Origin: CAYTTA01 sp964440655
GTDB taxonomy: Bacteria > Bacteroidota > Rhodothermia > Balneolales > Balneolaceae
NCBI GenBank assembly: GCA_964440655.1
Contig: CAYTTA010000046.1
Coordinates: 1 to 20,423 of the forward strand
Length of the DNA stretch: 20,423 bases
Reading direction: 5' to 3'
Of the stretch, positions 6,211 through 12,585 are shown one piece after another; position 1 is the stretch's first letter; every line of letters begins with the position of its first letter. Under the pieces are notes generated by a model, which had not been told where the DNA came from, did not search any database, and worked only from the letters and a program-made list of their open reading frames with translations. The translations under genes and the position numbers were made by a program.

Positions 6211-8118
6211 TCAATGGGTGATCCTCCCCGGGGATTCGGCCTGAATCTCCCCGGATTCAAGAACTTCCGATAATCTTTTCAACCTCTCCATCTGTTCAAG
6301 AGCGGCAGATTCAAGAGAGGCGAGGTTCTCTCCCTCATAGGGAGAGCTTCGGGCTATGGTGAGACATTCGTGGATTCCCGCTCCCAGGTTGAGGCAGAAG
6401 GAGTGCATCCTGCGCTTTTCCGTCTCATCCCCGCCGCTCTGCCGGATCCTCTCTTCCAGGTAATCCACATACATGGTCATCTCCTTGGCAAACATGTGAG
6501 GCCGGTCGGATGGCACCAGAGAGGGTCCGCGTCCATAGATGTGATCGGTCATCTCTTCGAGTGTGTAACGGCGGTCAAACCATGCGATATTGGGCCCCGG
6601 ACAGATTGCCTGGCGGCCATAAGACGGTTTGACGATGCCGAGCCGGATCAGGGCTCCCGCCCCGAGATCGGTGCAGAGACAGCTCTTCTCCAGAACCTTC
6701 TCCTTCTCCGCATCCTTCTCTTCCTGAGAGCGGGCGCTCTCCTCGATCTGCCGGACTTTCAGAAGCTGGTACTGAGTGGATGCGGTGCAGATCGGCTCCT
6801 CGGTGAACTCCGTGTTGGAAACCAGAAAACCCTTCGGGCAGGGAGATCCGGGTTTCCCCCGGCGGATTCTCTCTTCACGATAGTGCTCGGATCCGGTATG
6901 GAGGATGTGATTGAACGGAATGCCGAGAGGCGAGACTCCGCTCAGATAGAGATCCTCTTCACGGGCCTTCTCCAGAAGGCGGGAGGTCTCCTCATCCACA
7001 CAGGTTGCTTCCGGAACAAGCAGAAAGGGAGAACCCCACCCGGTCCGGTCCATTCCATACTCCTTCATCAGCCGGAGGCACTCTCCCCGGTTGCCTACAC
7101 CTCCCTGCACCGTAATAGCGGGCATTATCTCATCCTCAGGAAGATCGGGATACTCCCAACCGGCAGTACGGTAGAAACCCCGGATGAGCGGCCGGAAGGC
7201 ATGCGCCAGTTCTTCTCTTTTTTCATGAAAATCCTTCAATACCACCGGAAGGAGCAGCCCCTCGGTTGCAAATGCGTGCCCTCCGCAGTTCATCCCCGAT
7301 TCGATCCGGTATTCAGCGATCTCGAGCCCCTTTTTTGCCAGGTATCTTCCCTGAATGAGGGCGGACCGGAAATCACTTACTTTCAATATGATTTTCTTCC
7401 GGATCCGGCCCTCCGCATTCCGATAAAACTCGCGGAAACGGGTGAGATATCCATAGAGTGAGGGATTGAAGCCAGCTGACAGCACGAGGGAGGAGTCCAG
7501 GGAGCTGTTTGCGAAACCCCGGAGGGCGGAGCTGGCATCGCTCATCTCACTTTCGGCGGGTATCTTCCCGCCCGTTGCACGCAGCGCATCCACTTTGGCC
7601 ATGATGTTTACCTCGATCTCTCCCGGTTTCATCCGATCTGTCAGACGCTTCGCCAACTTTTGCCGGCCGGGTCCTTCCGGCATCTTCTGAAACCGCAGAA
7701 ATTCCTGCTTGAGCGGGCTGATATCGGGAAGAAGCCGGAAATAACGGGATTTGGCACTCTTCTCCCCGAAGGAGAGCTCTTTTAGCTGATTGAACCTCTG
7801 TGTTACGATTTCCATCACCAGATCGAGATAGGCGGAGATACGTCTTGCCCTCCCGTCCGGGGCATTCCGGGGAATGGAGCTGAACGGGAAACCGTACTGA
7901 CCCGAGTAATGTCTGCGGATCCGTTCAAGGAGCAGGTCATCCACCACTGAGATGGCTGAATGGATGCCCAGATGGGCAACACGAATGGGAGAATCGATGG
8001 TGAATCCGGTTCCCATTACCGGAATATGGAACAGATGAAGGGATGAGTTCATGTGCCGTTGGGTTGATTGAAATGGAGGGTGAGTATCTGCAGAAGGATG
8101 CAATTGAATGACATGCAT
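6211..8118 (-). CDS. Uncharacterised 635-residue protein with FabK/nitronate-monooxygenase-like features and a Cys-rich tail
   Basis: I do not know a named family for this gene. The N-terminal segment HIPVMGTGFTIDSPIRVA, then GIHSAISVVDD, resembles the first strand and helix of FMN-dependent TIM barrels. GMNCGGHAFATEG (276-288) resembles the EAGGH loop of nitronate monooxygenase/FabK. ITVQGGVGNRGE (336-347) and GWGSPFLLVPEA (360-371) resemble the family's FMN-phosphate binding strands (AGGI..., GTRFL...E). A helical insertion occupies about 90-240. The C-terminal third carries conserved-looking cysteines: C427, C444, C480/C482 (CLC), C506, C575 and C585, suggesting metal or Fe-S binding. Start is ambiguous: ATG 8118 or 8052 (residue 23); neither has a good ribosome site. 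It is divergent from the RIC gene across a shared palindrome, implying a nitrosative-stress role. The family call is inference. Confidence 0.55.
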   Translation of the reverse strand: MHVIQLHPSADTHPPFQSTQRHMNSSLHLFHIPVMGTGFTIDSPIRVAHLGIHSAISVVDDLLLERIRRHYSGQYGFPFSSIPRNAPDGRARRISAYLDLVMEIVTQRFNQLKELSFGEKSAKSRYFRLLPDISPLKQEFLRFQKMPEGPGRQKLAKRLTDRMKPGEIEVNIMAKVDALRATGGKIPAESEMSDASSALRGFANSSLDSSLVLSAGFNPSLYGYLTRFREFYRNAEGRIRKKIILKVSDFRSALIQGRYLAKKGLEIAEYRIESGMNCGGHAFATEGLLLPVVLKDFHEKREELAHAFRPLIRGFYRTAGWEYPDLPEDEIMPAITVQGGVGNRGECLRLMKEYGMDRTGWGSPFLLVPEATCVDEETSRLLEKAREEDLYLSGVSPLGIPFNHILHTGSEHYREERIRRGKPGSPCPKGFLVSNTEFTEEPICTASTQYQLLKVRQIEESARSQEEKDAEKEKVLEKSCLCTDLGAGALIRLGIVKPSYGRQAICPGPNIAWFDRRYTLEEMTDHIYGRGPSLVPSDRPHMFAKEMTMYVDYLEERIRQSGGDETEKRRMHSFCLNLGAGIHECLTIARSSPYEGENLASLESAALEQMERLKRLSEVLESGEIQAESPGRITH

Positions 8119-8162
8119 GGAATTGTGCAGATGCGGATGGTGTCCCGGAAGGAGCAGAAAAC

Positions 8163-8197
8163 ATATTAGGACAAAATAGTCTTAAAACCTATATATT
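8163..8197. promoter_or_regulatory. Divergent promoter region with -10-like boxes flanking an operator
   Basis: A TATATT box at 8192-8197 on the plus strand would serve the RIC operon. A TAATAT box (8168-8163 on the minus strand) would serve the 635-residue gene. Both flank or overlap the 20-base palindrome at 8166-8185, an arrangement suited to repression of both directions by one bound dimer. The -10 assignments are from visual match only. Confidence 0.4.
8166..8185. promoter_or_regulatory. 20-base imperfect palindrome, putative Rrf2/NsrR-like operator
   Basis: TTAGGACAAAATAGTCTTAA has arms TTAGGAC and GTCTTAA with a six-base spacer. This is the same 7-6-7 geometry and nearly the same arms as the perfect palindrome in front of the Rrf2 gene (10623-10642). 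It lies in the 204-base divergent region between the 635-residue gene and the RIC gene, at a position where binding would block the promoter. Confidence 0.6.
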
Positions 8198-8322
8198 GAT
8201 TGGCGCGGGTTCAGGCCGTGCTCAGGGGAATGAATCCGGCCATAATCAGATTCGACAACACAACCTCTCACGACCCATACGACCCCAAACGGCCAATACA
8301 ACAACATCAAACCGAACATGTC

Positions 8323-9051
8323 ATGAATCAACAAGCCATGAATCTCACACCCCAATCCACTATCGGAGAAATCGTAGCCGACAATTACGAGACAGCGGGG
8401 ATTTTCCGGAAATACGGACTGGATTTCTGCTGCGGTGGTGGGACCTCTCTGGAGGCGGCCTGCCGGGAGCGGAGTATCCGGCTGGAAGAACTCCTTGCCG
8501 ATCTGCAGGGTGTTTCACGGGAGACACCTTCCGCCGGGGAAAACTACCGGGCCTGGGAACCGGATCATCTGGTCGATCATATTGTGGAGACCCACCACCG
8601 GTTTGTGAGGGAAAAGAGTGAGGAGATCGCCAACTATGCGGAAAAAGTGGCCCGTGTTCACGGCCGGCGCCATCCGGAGAATATCGAGATCCACTCGCTC
8701 TTCATCCGGCTGGCCAATGGCCTGCTGCATCATCTTGAAGAGGAGGAGGAGAGACTCTTCCCGCTCATCCGGCAGGTGTATGCCGACCGGATGAAGGGGC
8801 AGCCGGTGGATGAAAAACGGATTGCGTCGCTGGAGAAGGAGCTGGAGCGGATGGTGGATGACCATGAGGAGGCGGGAGCCCTTATGGCCGCCATACGGGA
8901 GCGGAGCGGGGAGTTCACTCCACCGGCCGATGCATGTGCCACCTACCGGATTCTCTATCAGAATCTGGAGGGGTTTGAAGAGGATCTGCACAGACATGTC
9001 CATCTGGAGAACAACATCCTCTTTCAAAAAGCGGAAAAACTGATCAGATGA
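8323..9051 (+). CDS. ric: RIC (ScdA/YtfE-type) di-iron iron-sulfur cluster repair protein
   Basis: This 242-residue protein begins with the ScdA_N domain (STIGEIVADNYETAGIFRKYG, split at the AGIF), with the signature CC pair at 36-37 in LDFCCGGG. The C-terminal hemerythrin-like four-helix domain contains the expected ligands: H91/H92 (ETHHRFVRE), H136/H137 with E140/E141 (LLHHLEEEEERLFP), H181 (DDHEE), and H225 with E229 (HRHVHLENN). These proteins repair Fe-S clusters damaged by NO or oxidants and may reduce NO. Length matches the family (about 220-245). I chose ATG 8323; ATG 8338 is also possible, while the longer reading from 8200 would overlap the promoter. The gene is first in a three-gene run, with the next start four bases after its stop. 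Confidence 0.95.
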   Translation: MNQQAMNLTPQSTIGEIVADNYETAGIFRKYGLDFCCGGGTSLEAACRERSIRLEELLADLQGVSRETPSAGENYRAWEPDHLVDHIVETHHRFVREKSEEIANYAEKVARVHGRRHPENIEIHSLFIRLANGLLHHLEEEEERLFPLIRQVYADRMKGQPVDEKRIASLEKELERMVDDHEEAGALMAAIRERSGEFTPPADACATYRILYQNLEGFEEDLHRHVHLENNILFQKAEKLIR

Positions 9052-9055
9052 TCTC

Positions 9056-9517
9056 ATGATTCCGGTAACCCGGTGGTTCATCAAGGCCGGCCTTGTCAGT
9101 CTGGCGCTCGCTATGGGGGTTCTCTTTCTGGATTCATCTCCCCGCATTCCCGTCCGGGTTCCGCTGCTTCCGGTCTACTGGCATCTCATTGCCATCGGAT
9201 GGATCACCCAGGTGATCATGGGGGTCTCGATCTGGATGTTTCCACGCGACAGGGAGCAGCGGAAACGGCTCATGGAGAGCGGTGGAAAAGGGGAGGTGAG
9301 GCCCTGGATTATCTTCTGGGCACTAAACAGCGGCCTGATGCTGCGTCTGTTTGCCGAGCCGTTCGCCGATCCTTCCCGACCGCTGAGCTGGTCGGGAGGG
9401 ATCATCGTTATTTCGGTAATTCTGCAGATGGGTGCCGCCTTTCTCTATGTGGCGGAGATCTGGCCGCGTGTGCGGGAACGCCGGCCGGCCCCTGGAAAAG
9501 GTGCCAGGATGGGGTAG
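9056..9517 (+). CDS. Small membrane protein with H...GW...WMFPR signature (first of tandem pair)
   Basis: This 153-residue protein has about four hydrophobic segments (about 8-25, 38-62, 83-100 and 112-132). The second carries H43, G48-W49, a Q52 and W60-MFPR, a pattern I also see in the neighbouring protein at 9521 and which is reminiscent of helices in NnrS and in haem-copper oxidase subunit I-like proteins. The starting ATG lies four bases after the RIC stop, so the gene is almost certainly in the RIC operon. Members of this kind are usually annotated only as hypothetical. The conserved His inside the membrane suggests haem or metal binding, and the context suggests NO handling; both are inference. 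Confidence 0.75.
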   Translation: MIPVTRWFIKAGLVSLALAMGVLFLDSSPRIPVRVPLLPVYWHLIAIGWITQVIMGVSIWMFPRDREQRKRLMESGGKGEVRPWIIFWALNSGLMLRLFAEPFADPSRPLSWSGGIIVISVILQMGAAFLYVAEIWPRVRERRPAPGKGARMG

Positions 9518-9520
9518 CGT

Positions 9521-9922
9521 ATGCCTTCCCTTTCGGTTCACATGCTGCGGCTCTCTCTGCTCTGGTTGATTCTTGCCTTTGCAAGCGGATCGCTTCTCCT
9601 TCTGAACAAGGCATTCGGGTTGCATCCGTCTCTCTGGGCGCTCCTTCCTCTCCACATGGAGATGGCTCTCTTCGGATGGATCCTGCAGTTTGTCCTGGGT
9701 ACAGCCTACTGGATGTTTCCACGCTTCCTTGATCGGCCCCGAAGGGGAGGGGTCCGGCCCGCGCGTTTCATGGTGCTCACTCTGAACCTGGCGATCCCTC
9801 TCTCTGCCCTCTCTTTTCTGAACCCGATCCTCCCGACTCTCTCGAGGCTGTTTCTTCTTCTCTCCGTGCTGCTTTTTTTCCGACTGATCTGGGGTCGTGT
9901 TGTCAGTTATCGTGATCTATGA
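9521..9922 (+). CDS. Small membrane protein with H...GW...WMFPR signature (second of tandem pair)
   Basis: This 133-residue protein has about four membrane segments: 8-28, 40-63, 78-97 and 103-125. It is paralogous in plan to the preceding protein: H45 in LLPLHMEMALFGW, G52-W53, Q56, then W64-MFPR. The overall identity with its neighbour is low, so the pair is old or has split functions; they could form a heterodimer. Three bases separate it from the preceding stop. It is the last gene of the RIC operon. Function is unknown. The short length and partial similarity to NnrS-type helices are all that can be said. Confidence 0.75.
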   Translation: MPSLSVHMLRLSLLWLILAFASGSLLLLNKAFGLHPSLWALLPLHMEMALFGWILQFVLGTAYWMFPRFLDRPRRGGVRPARFMVLTLNLAIPLSALSFLNPILPTLSRLFLLLSVLLFFRLIWGRVVSYRDL

Positions 9923-9941
9923 ACCTACAATCCGTTTGATT

Positions 9942-9960
9942 TGTAAGGACTTTCCCTACA
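9942..9960. promoter_or_regulatory. 19-base palindrome, putative NreC/NarL-type response-regulator site (dksA-like gene)
   Basis: TGTAAGGACTTTCCCTACA matches the palindrome at 4237-4255 at most positions (TGTARGGR, central T, then YCCTACA), and both are followed by TG. Seven of nine arm positions are symmetric. An additional half-site CCTACA lies just upstream at 9924-9929. It is 141 bases before the dksA-like start and about 54 bases before a -10-like box, a spacing compatible with an activator position. Confidence 0.55.
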
Positions 9961-10004
9961 TGCCATTCAGCCATAGCCCGATACCCGCCGCACCCTGCTC
10001 ACCC

Positions 10005-10010
10005 TATACT
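10005..10010 (+). promoter_or_regulatory. -10-like box for the dksA-like gene
   Basis: TATACT at 10005-10010 has no recognisable -35 element 17 bases upstream, which fits an activator-dependent promoter. If it is used, the palindrome at 9942-9960 would be centred about 66 bases before the transcription start. This is a visual match, not a scored one. Confidence 0.35.
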
Positions 10011-10100
10011 ATTGTCGGAACCTGAGGCCGGAACTGACGGGCCGGCAACCGGTTCCTGACACTGAACCGGTAACCTGTAACCGAAGTGAGGTAGAGAAAA

Positions 10101-10505
10101 ATGGCCACGATGGTAATGGATAGATCCCCCTATACGGCCGAAGAGCTGGAAGAGTTCAGAGCCCTTATCCTTGAGAAAAGAGAAGAGGCGCAGCAGGAGA
10201 TTGAGATGATGCAGGGTGTTCTGGATGAACTTATCGAGGCGGAAGCCGCGGAAAGTTCTGCCAATGCACACCACATGGCCGATATTGCCAGTGACGAAGA
10301 GTCAATCCAGCTCTATTACAGATTGATTCACCGGACCCGGAATTATCTGCGCCAGCTCGATCGGGCTCTTATGCGGATTGAGAACGGGACCTATGGAATC
10401 TGCCGGGCGACAGGACAGAAAATTCCGAAAGGAAGGCTGATGGCCGTTCCCCATACGAGATATGCGATCCAGGCCAAGGCGAAAGGTCTCGACCGGGTTG
10501 CCTGA
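10101..10505 (+). CDS. DksA/TraR-like protein lacking a full zinc-finger Cys set
   Basis: This 134-residue protein has an N-terminal coiled-coil pair (about 13-95) and the C-terminal DksA/TraR motif GTYGICRATGQKIPKGRL, followed by AVPHTRYAIQAKAKG. Only C101 remains of the usual four zinc cysteines, as is common in Bacteroidota-type relatives. The acidic tip region MADIASDEES (59-68) is in the position of the DksA tip that contacts RNA polymerase. The likely role is modulation of transcription initiation through the polymerase secondary channel, possibly with (p)ppGpp. Starts at ATG 10101 or ATG 10116; a weak GAGG lies upstream. It lies downstream of the RIC operon with what looks like its own regulated promoter. 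Confidence 0.87.
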   Translation: MATMVMDRSPYTAEELEEFRALILEKREEAQQEIEMMQGVLDELIEAEAAESSANAHHMADIASDEESIQLYYRLIHRTRNYLRQLDRALMRIENGTYGICRATGQKIPKGRLMAVPHTRYAIQAKAKGLDRVA

Positions 10506-10535
10506 CGCTCAGACTCCGGTTGAATGCAGAAAGGG

Positions 10536-10582
10536 GTGATTCACGCCGGAGGCGGTGTGAATCACTCCGGCAAGCATGCCGG
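10536..10582 (+). terminator. Two consecutive hairpins after the dksA-like gene
   Basis: GTGATTCAC (10536-10544) pairs perfectly with GTGAATCAC (10557-10565) around a 12-base GC-rich loop. Immediately after, CCGGCA (10567-10572) pairs with TGCCGG (10577-10582). No T-run follows, so termination is uncertain; the pair could also be a stability element or a Rho-independent terminator of a reduced type. Confidence 0.45.
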
Positions 10583-10622
10583 CAGGAGGTGAACCTTGAT
10601 TCGGAGAGAGGGAAAGCCTAAT

Positions 10623-10642
10623 TTAAGAGTTTAAACTCTTAA
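10623..10642. promoter_or_regulatory. Perfect 20-base palindrome, putative autoregulatory Rrf2 operator
   Basis: TTAAGAGTTTAAACTCTTAA is an exact palindrome 38 bases before the Rrf2-family start. Its arms and spacing match the imperfect palindrome at 8166-8185. Placement in front of the regulator's own gene is what is expected for autoregulation. Confidence 0.7.
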
Positions 10643-10680
10643 AACGATCTGTCCCCGACAGACGCAATCTGATACTCTCC

Positions 10681-11133
10681 ATGCTACTGTCCAAAGCTTG
10701 TGTCTATAGCCTGCGGGCTGCTCTCTATCTGGCATCGAAACAGGAGGACCGCTATATCCCGATCCGGGAAATGAGTGAGAAACTCGATATCTCGTTTCAC
10801 TTTTTGACGAAGATTCTTCAACAGCTCACCTCAGCCGGAATGCTGGAGTCCTACAAGGGCCCGAACGGTGGTGTGCGTCTCATGGATCGGAACGGCTCGG
10901 TTCCGCTTATCGATATTGTCCGGGCCATCGACGGCGATGCGCTTTTCACCCAGTGCGCCCTGGGGCTGCCAGGATGCGGGGTTCTCAAACCCTGCCCCCT
11001 GCACGAAGAGTGGGCCGTAACCCGGGAAGGCATACGGCATATGCTGGAGACGACAACTGTAGCCGAGCTTGCCAAACGGGGAAAGGATCTCGATCTGAGA
11101 ATTACGGCCGATGGAGGTTTTGAAGATCTCTGA
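10681..11133 (+). CDS. Rrf2-family Fe-S transcriptional regulator, NsrR-like by context
   Basis: This 150-residue protein has the Rrf2 winged helix: LSKACVYSLRAALYLAS at the N-terminus, the recognition helix around ISFHFLTKILQQLTSAGML, and the wing YKGPNGGVRL. Three cysteines, C92, C99 and C105 (CX6CX5C in QCALGLPGCGVLKPC), are placed as the Fe-S cluster ligands of NsrR/IscR-type regulators. With a nitrosative-stress operon upstream and a nitrite reductase downstream, NO sensing through the cluster is the most likely role, but IscR- or RirA-like sensing cannot be excluded from sequence. The start is the ATG at 10681. hemN begins 54 bases after its stop, so it may head the downstream run of genes. 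Confidence 0.92.
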   Translation: MLLSKACVYSLRAALYLASKQEDRYIPIREMSEKLDISFHFLTKILQQLTSAGMLESYKGPNGGVRLMDRNGSVPLIDIVRAIDGDALFTQCALGLPGCGVLKPCPLHEEWAVTREGIRHMLETTTVAELAKRGKDLDLRITADGGFEDL

Positions 11134-11187
11134 TCCTCTCCTCTGCATTCCCACCTATCAAACTGAAAATCATCTTACGACAGGAAG

Positions 11188-12558
11188 ATGACCCTGCCCG
11201 ATCTGGAACTCATTCGAAAATACACCCGGCCCGGACCCCGATACACCTCCTATCCCACGGCGGTGCAGTTCCGGGAACTGGAGAACCTGCAGGAGATCGA
11301 TCCCGATCTGGCCGAAGCAGGCGGCGAATCCCGACGGCTCTCCATCTACATCCATATTCCGTTCTGCTTCTCCCTCTGCTGGTACTGCGGCTGCACCAAG
11401 GTCATCACCCGGAAGAGCGACCGGGGTGATGCCTATCTGGATTATCTCGAGCGTGAGATGGATCTGCTGCTGGAGCGGACCGGGCCCTCCCCGGTGGCGG
11501 TACAGATTCATTGGGGAGGAGGGACTCCCACTTTTTTGAAACCGGACCAGCTGATGCGACTGGGAGAAGCCATCCGGAAACGGTTCCGGATGGACCCCGA
11601 AGTGGAGTTCAGCGTCGAGATCGACCCCCGGCACTGCAGTCGTGAGCAGGCAGATGTCCTCAGGGAGATCGGTTGCAACCGCGCCTCCCTTGGCGTACAG
11701 GATACCGATCCCGAGGTGCAGAAAGCAATCCACCGGATCCAGCCATTCGAGCAGACCGCCGAAGTGACCCGCCTTCTCCGCGAGGCGGGTATCGGGCAGA
11801 TCAACCATGATCTGATCTACGGGTTGCCGCTTCAGACTCCCGAAGGTTTTCAGCGCACCCTGGAGCAGGTGCTGACCCTCGATCCGGACCGGCTGGCGGT
11901 CTACAGCTATGCCCATCTTCCGCGACTGATGCCTTCCCAGAGGCTGCTGGATGAGGCGACCCTGCCTCCGGCCGACAGCAAACTGGAAATGTTGCGGGGG
12001 GCGATCGACTATCTCACCTCCCACGGAATGAGGTTTATAGGAATGGATCATTTCGCACGGGAGGGGGACAGCCTGACCCGGGCGCTGGACGCAGGAACGC
12101 TTCAGAGGAACTTCCAGGGGTACAGTACCCATGCCGAGACCGATCTCATCGCGTTCGGAATGTCCGGCATCTCCAAACTGGAAAATCTTTACTTTCAGAA
12201 TACGAAGGAACTGAGTGATTACTACCGGATGCTGGATGAAGGGCGGATGCCGGTGGTGCGGGGAGTGCGGCTCGACCGGGACGACCGGATCCGCCAGGAT
12301 CTGATCATGCAGATCATGTGTCGGGGAACGGTTGATTTCCGCACCTTTTCAGCGAGATGGGAGATCGATTTTCAGGATTATTTCAGTGAGGAACTCTCCC
12401 GGCTGGATGAGCAGGAAGCCGACGGTCTGCTTCTGCGAAGAACCGATGCATTGGAGATCACCGCTACAGGCCGTCTCTTTCTCAGAAACATTGCGATGGT
12501 TTTTGACCGCTATCTAGAGCAAGCCCGGAAGCAGATCCGTTTTTCTTCAACAGTCTAG
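11188..12558 (+). CDS. hemN: Oxygen-independent coproporphyrinogen III dehydrogenase (HemN)
   Basis: This 456-residue radical-SAM enzyme decarboxylates coproporphyrinogen III to protoporphyrinogen IX without oxygen. The N-terminus has the HemN motif YTSYPTA (19-25). The 4Fe-4S cluster cysteines are C60, C64 and C67, with C69 following (HIPFCFSLCWYCGC). WGGGTPTF at 109-116 is the SAM-binding glycine-rich motif, and RNFQGYST at 307-314 is a motif that separates true HemN from HemW-like proteins. Length agrees with the family (about 450-460). Its presence next to nirK and the haem A synthase fits haem supply under low oxygen. It follows the Rrf2 gene closely and probably shares its transcript. 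Confidence 0.95.
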   Translation: MTLPDLELIRKYTRPGPRYTSYPTAVQFRELENLQEIDPDLAEAGGESRRLSIYIHIPFCFSLCWYCGCTKVITRKSDRGDAYLDYLEREMDLLLERTGPSPVAVQIHWGGGTPTFLKPDQLMRLGEAIRKRFRMDPEVEFSVEIDPRHCSREQADVLREIGCNRASLGVQDTDPEVQKAIHRIQPFEQTAEVTRLLREAGIGQINHDLIYGLPLQTPEGFQRTLEQVLTLDPDRLAVYSYAHLPRLMPSQRLLDEATLPPADSKLEMLRGAIDYLTSHGMRFIGMDHFAREGDSLTRALDAGTLQRNFQGYSTHAETDLIAFGMSGISKLENLYFQNTKELSDYYRMLDEGRMPVVRGVRLDRDDRIRQDLIMQIMCRGTVDFRTFSARWEIDFQDYFSEELSRLDEQEADGLLLRRTDALEITATGRLFLRNIAMVFDRYLEQARKQIRFSSTV

Positions 12559-12585
12559 ACGTTCAATTCAAGCAGGCACTCTTTC

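Noticed and set aside
10649..10661. CTGTC-CCC-GACAG hairpin in the Rrf2 leader
   Set aside because: A five-base stem with a three-base loop is too weak to call a regulatory element.
11170..12132. Minus-strand open frame of 320 codons
   Set aside because: It lies antisense to hemN, whose radical-SAM motifs are unambiguous.
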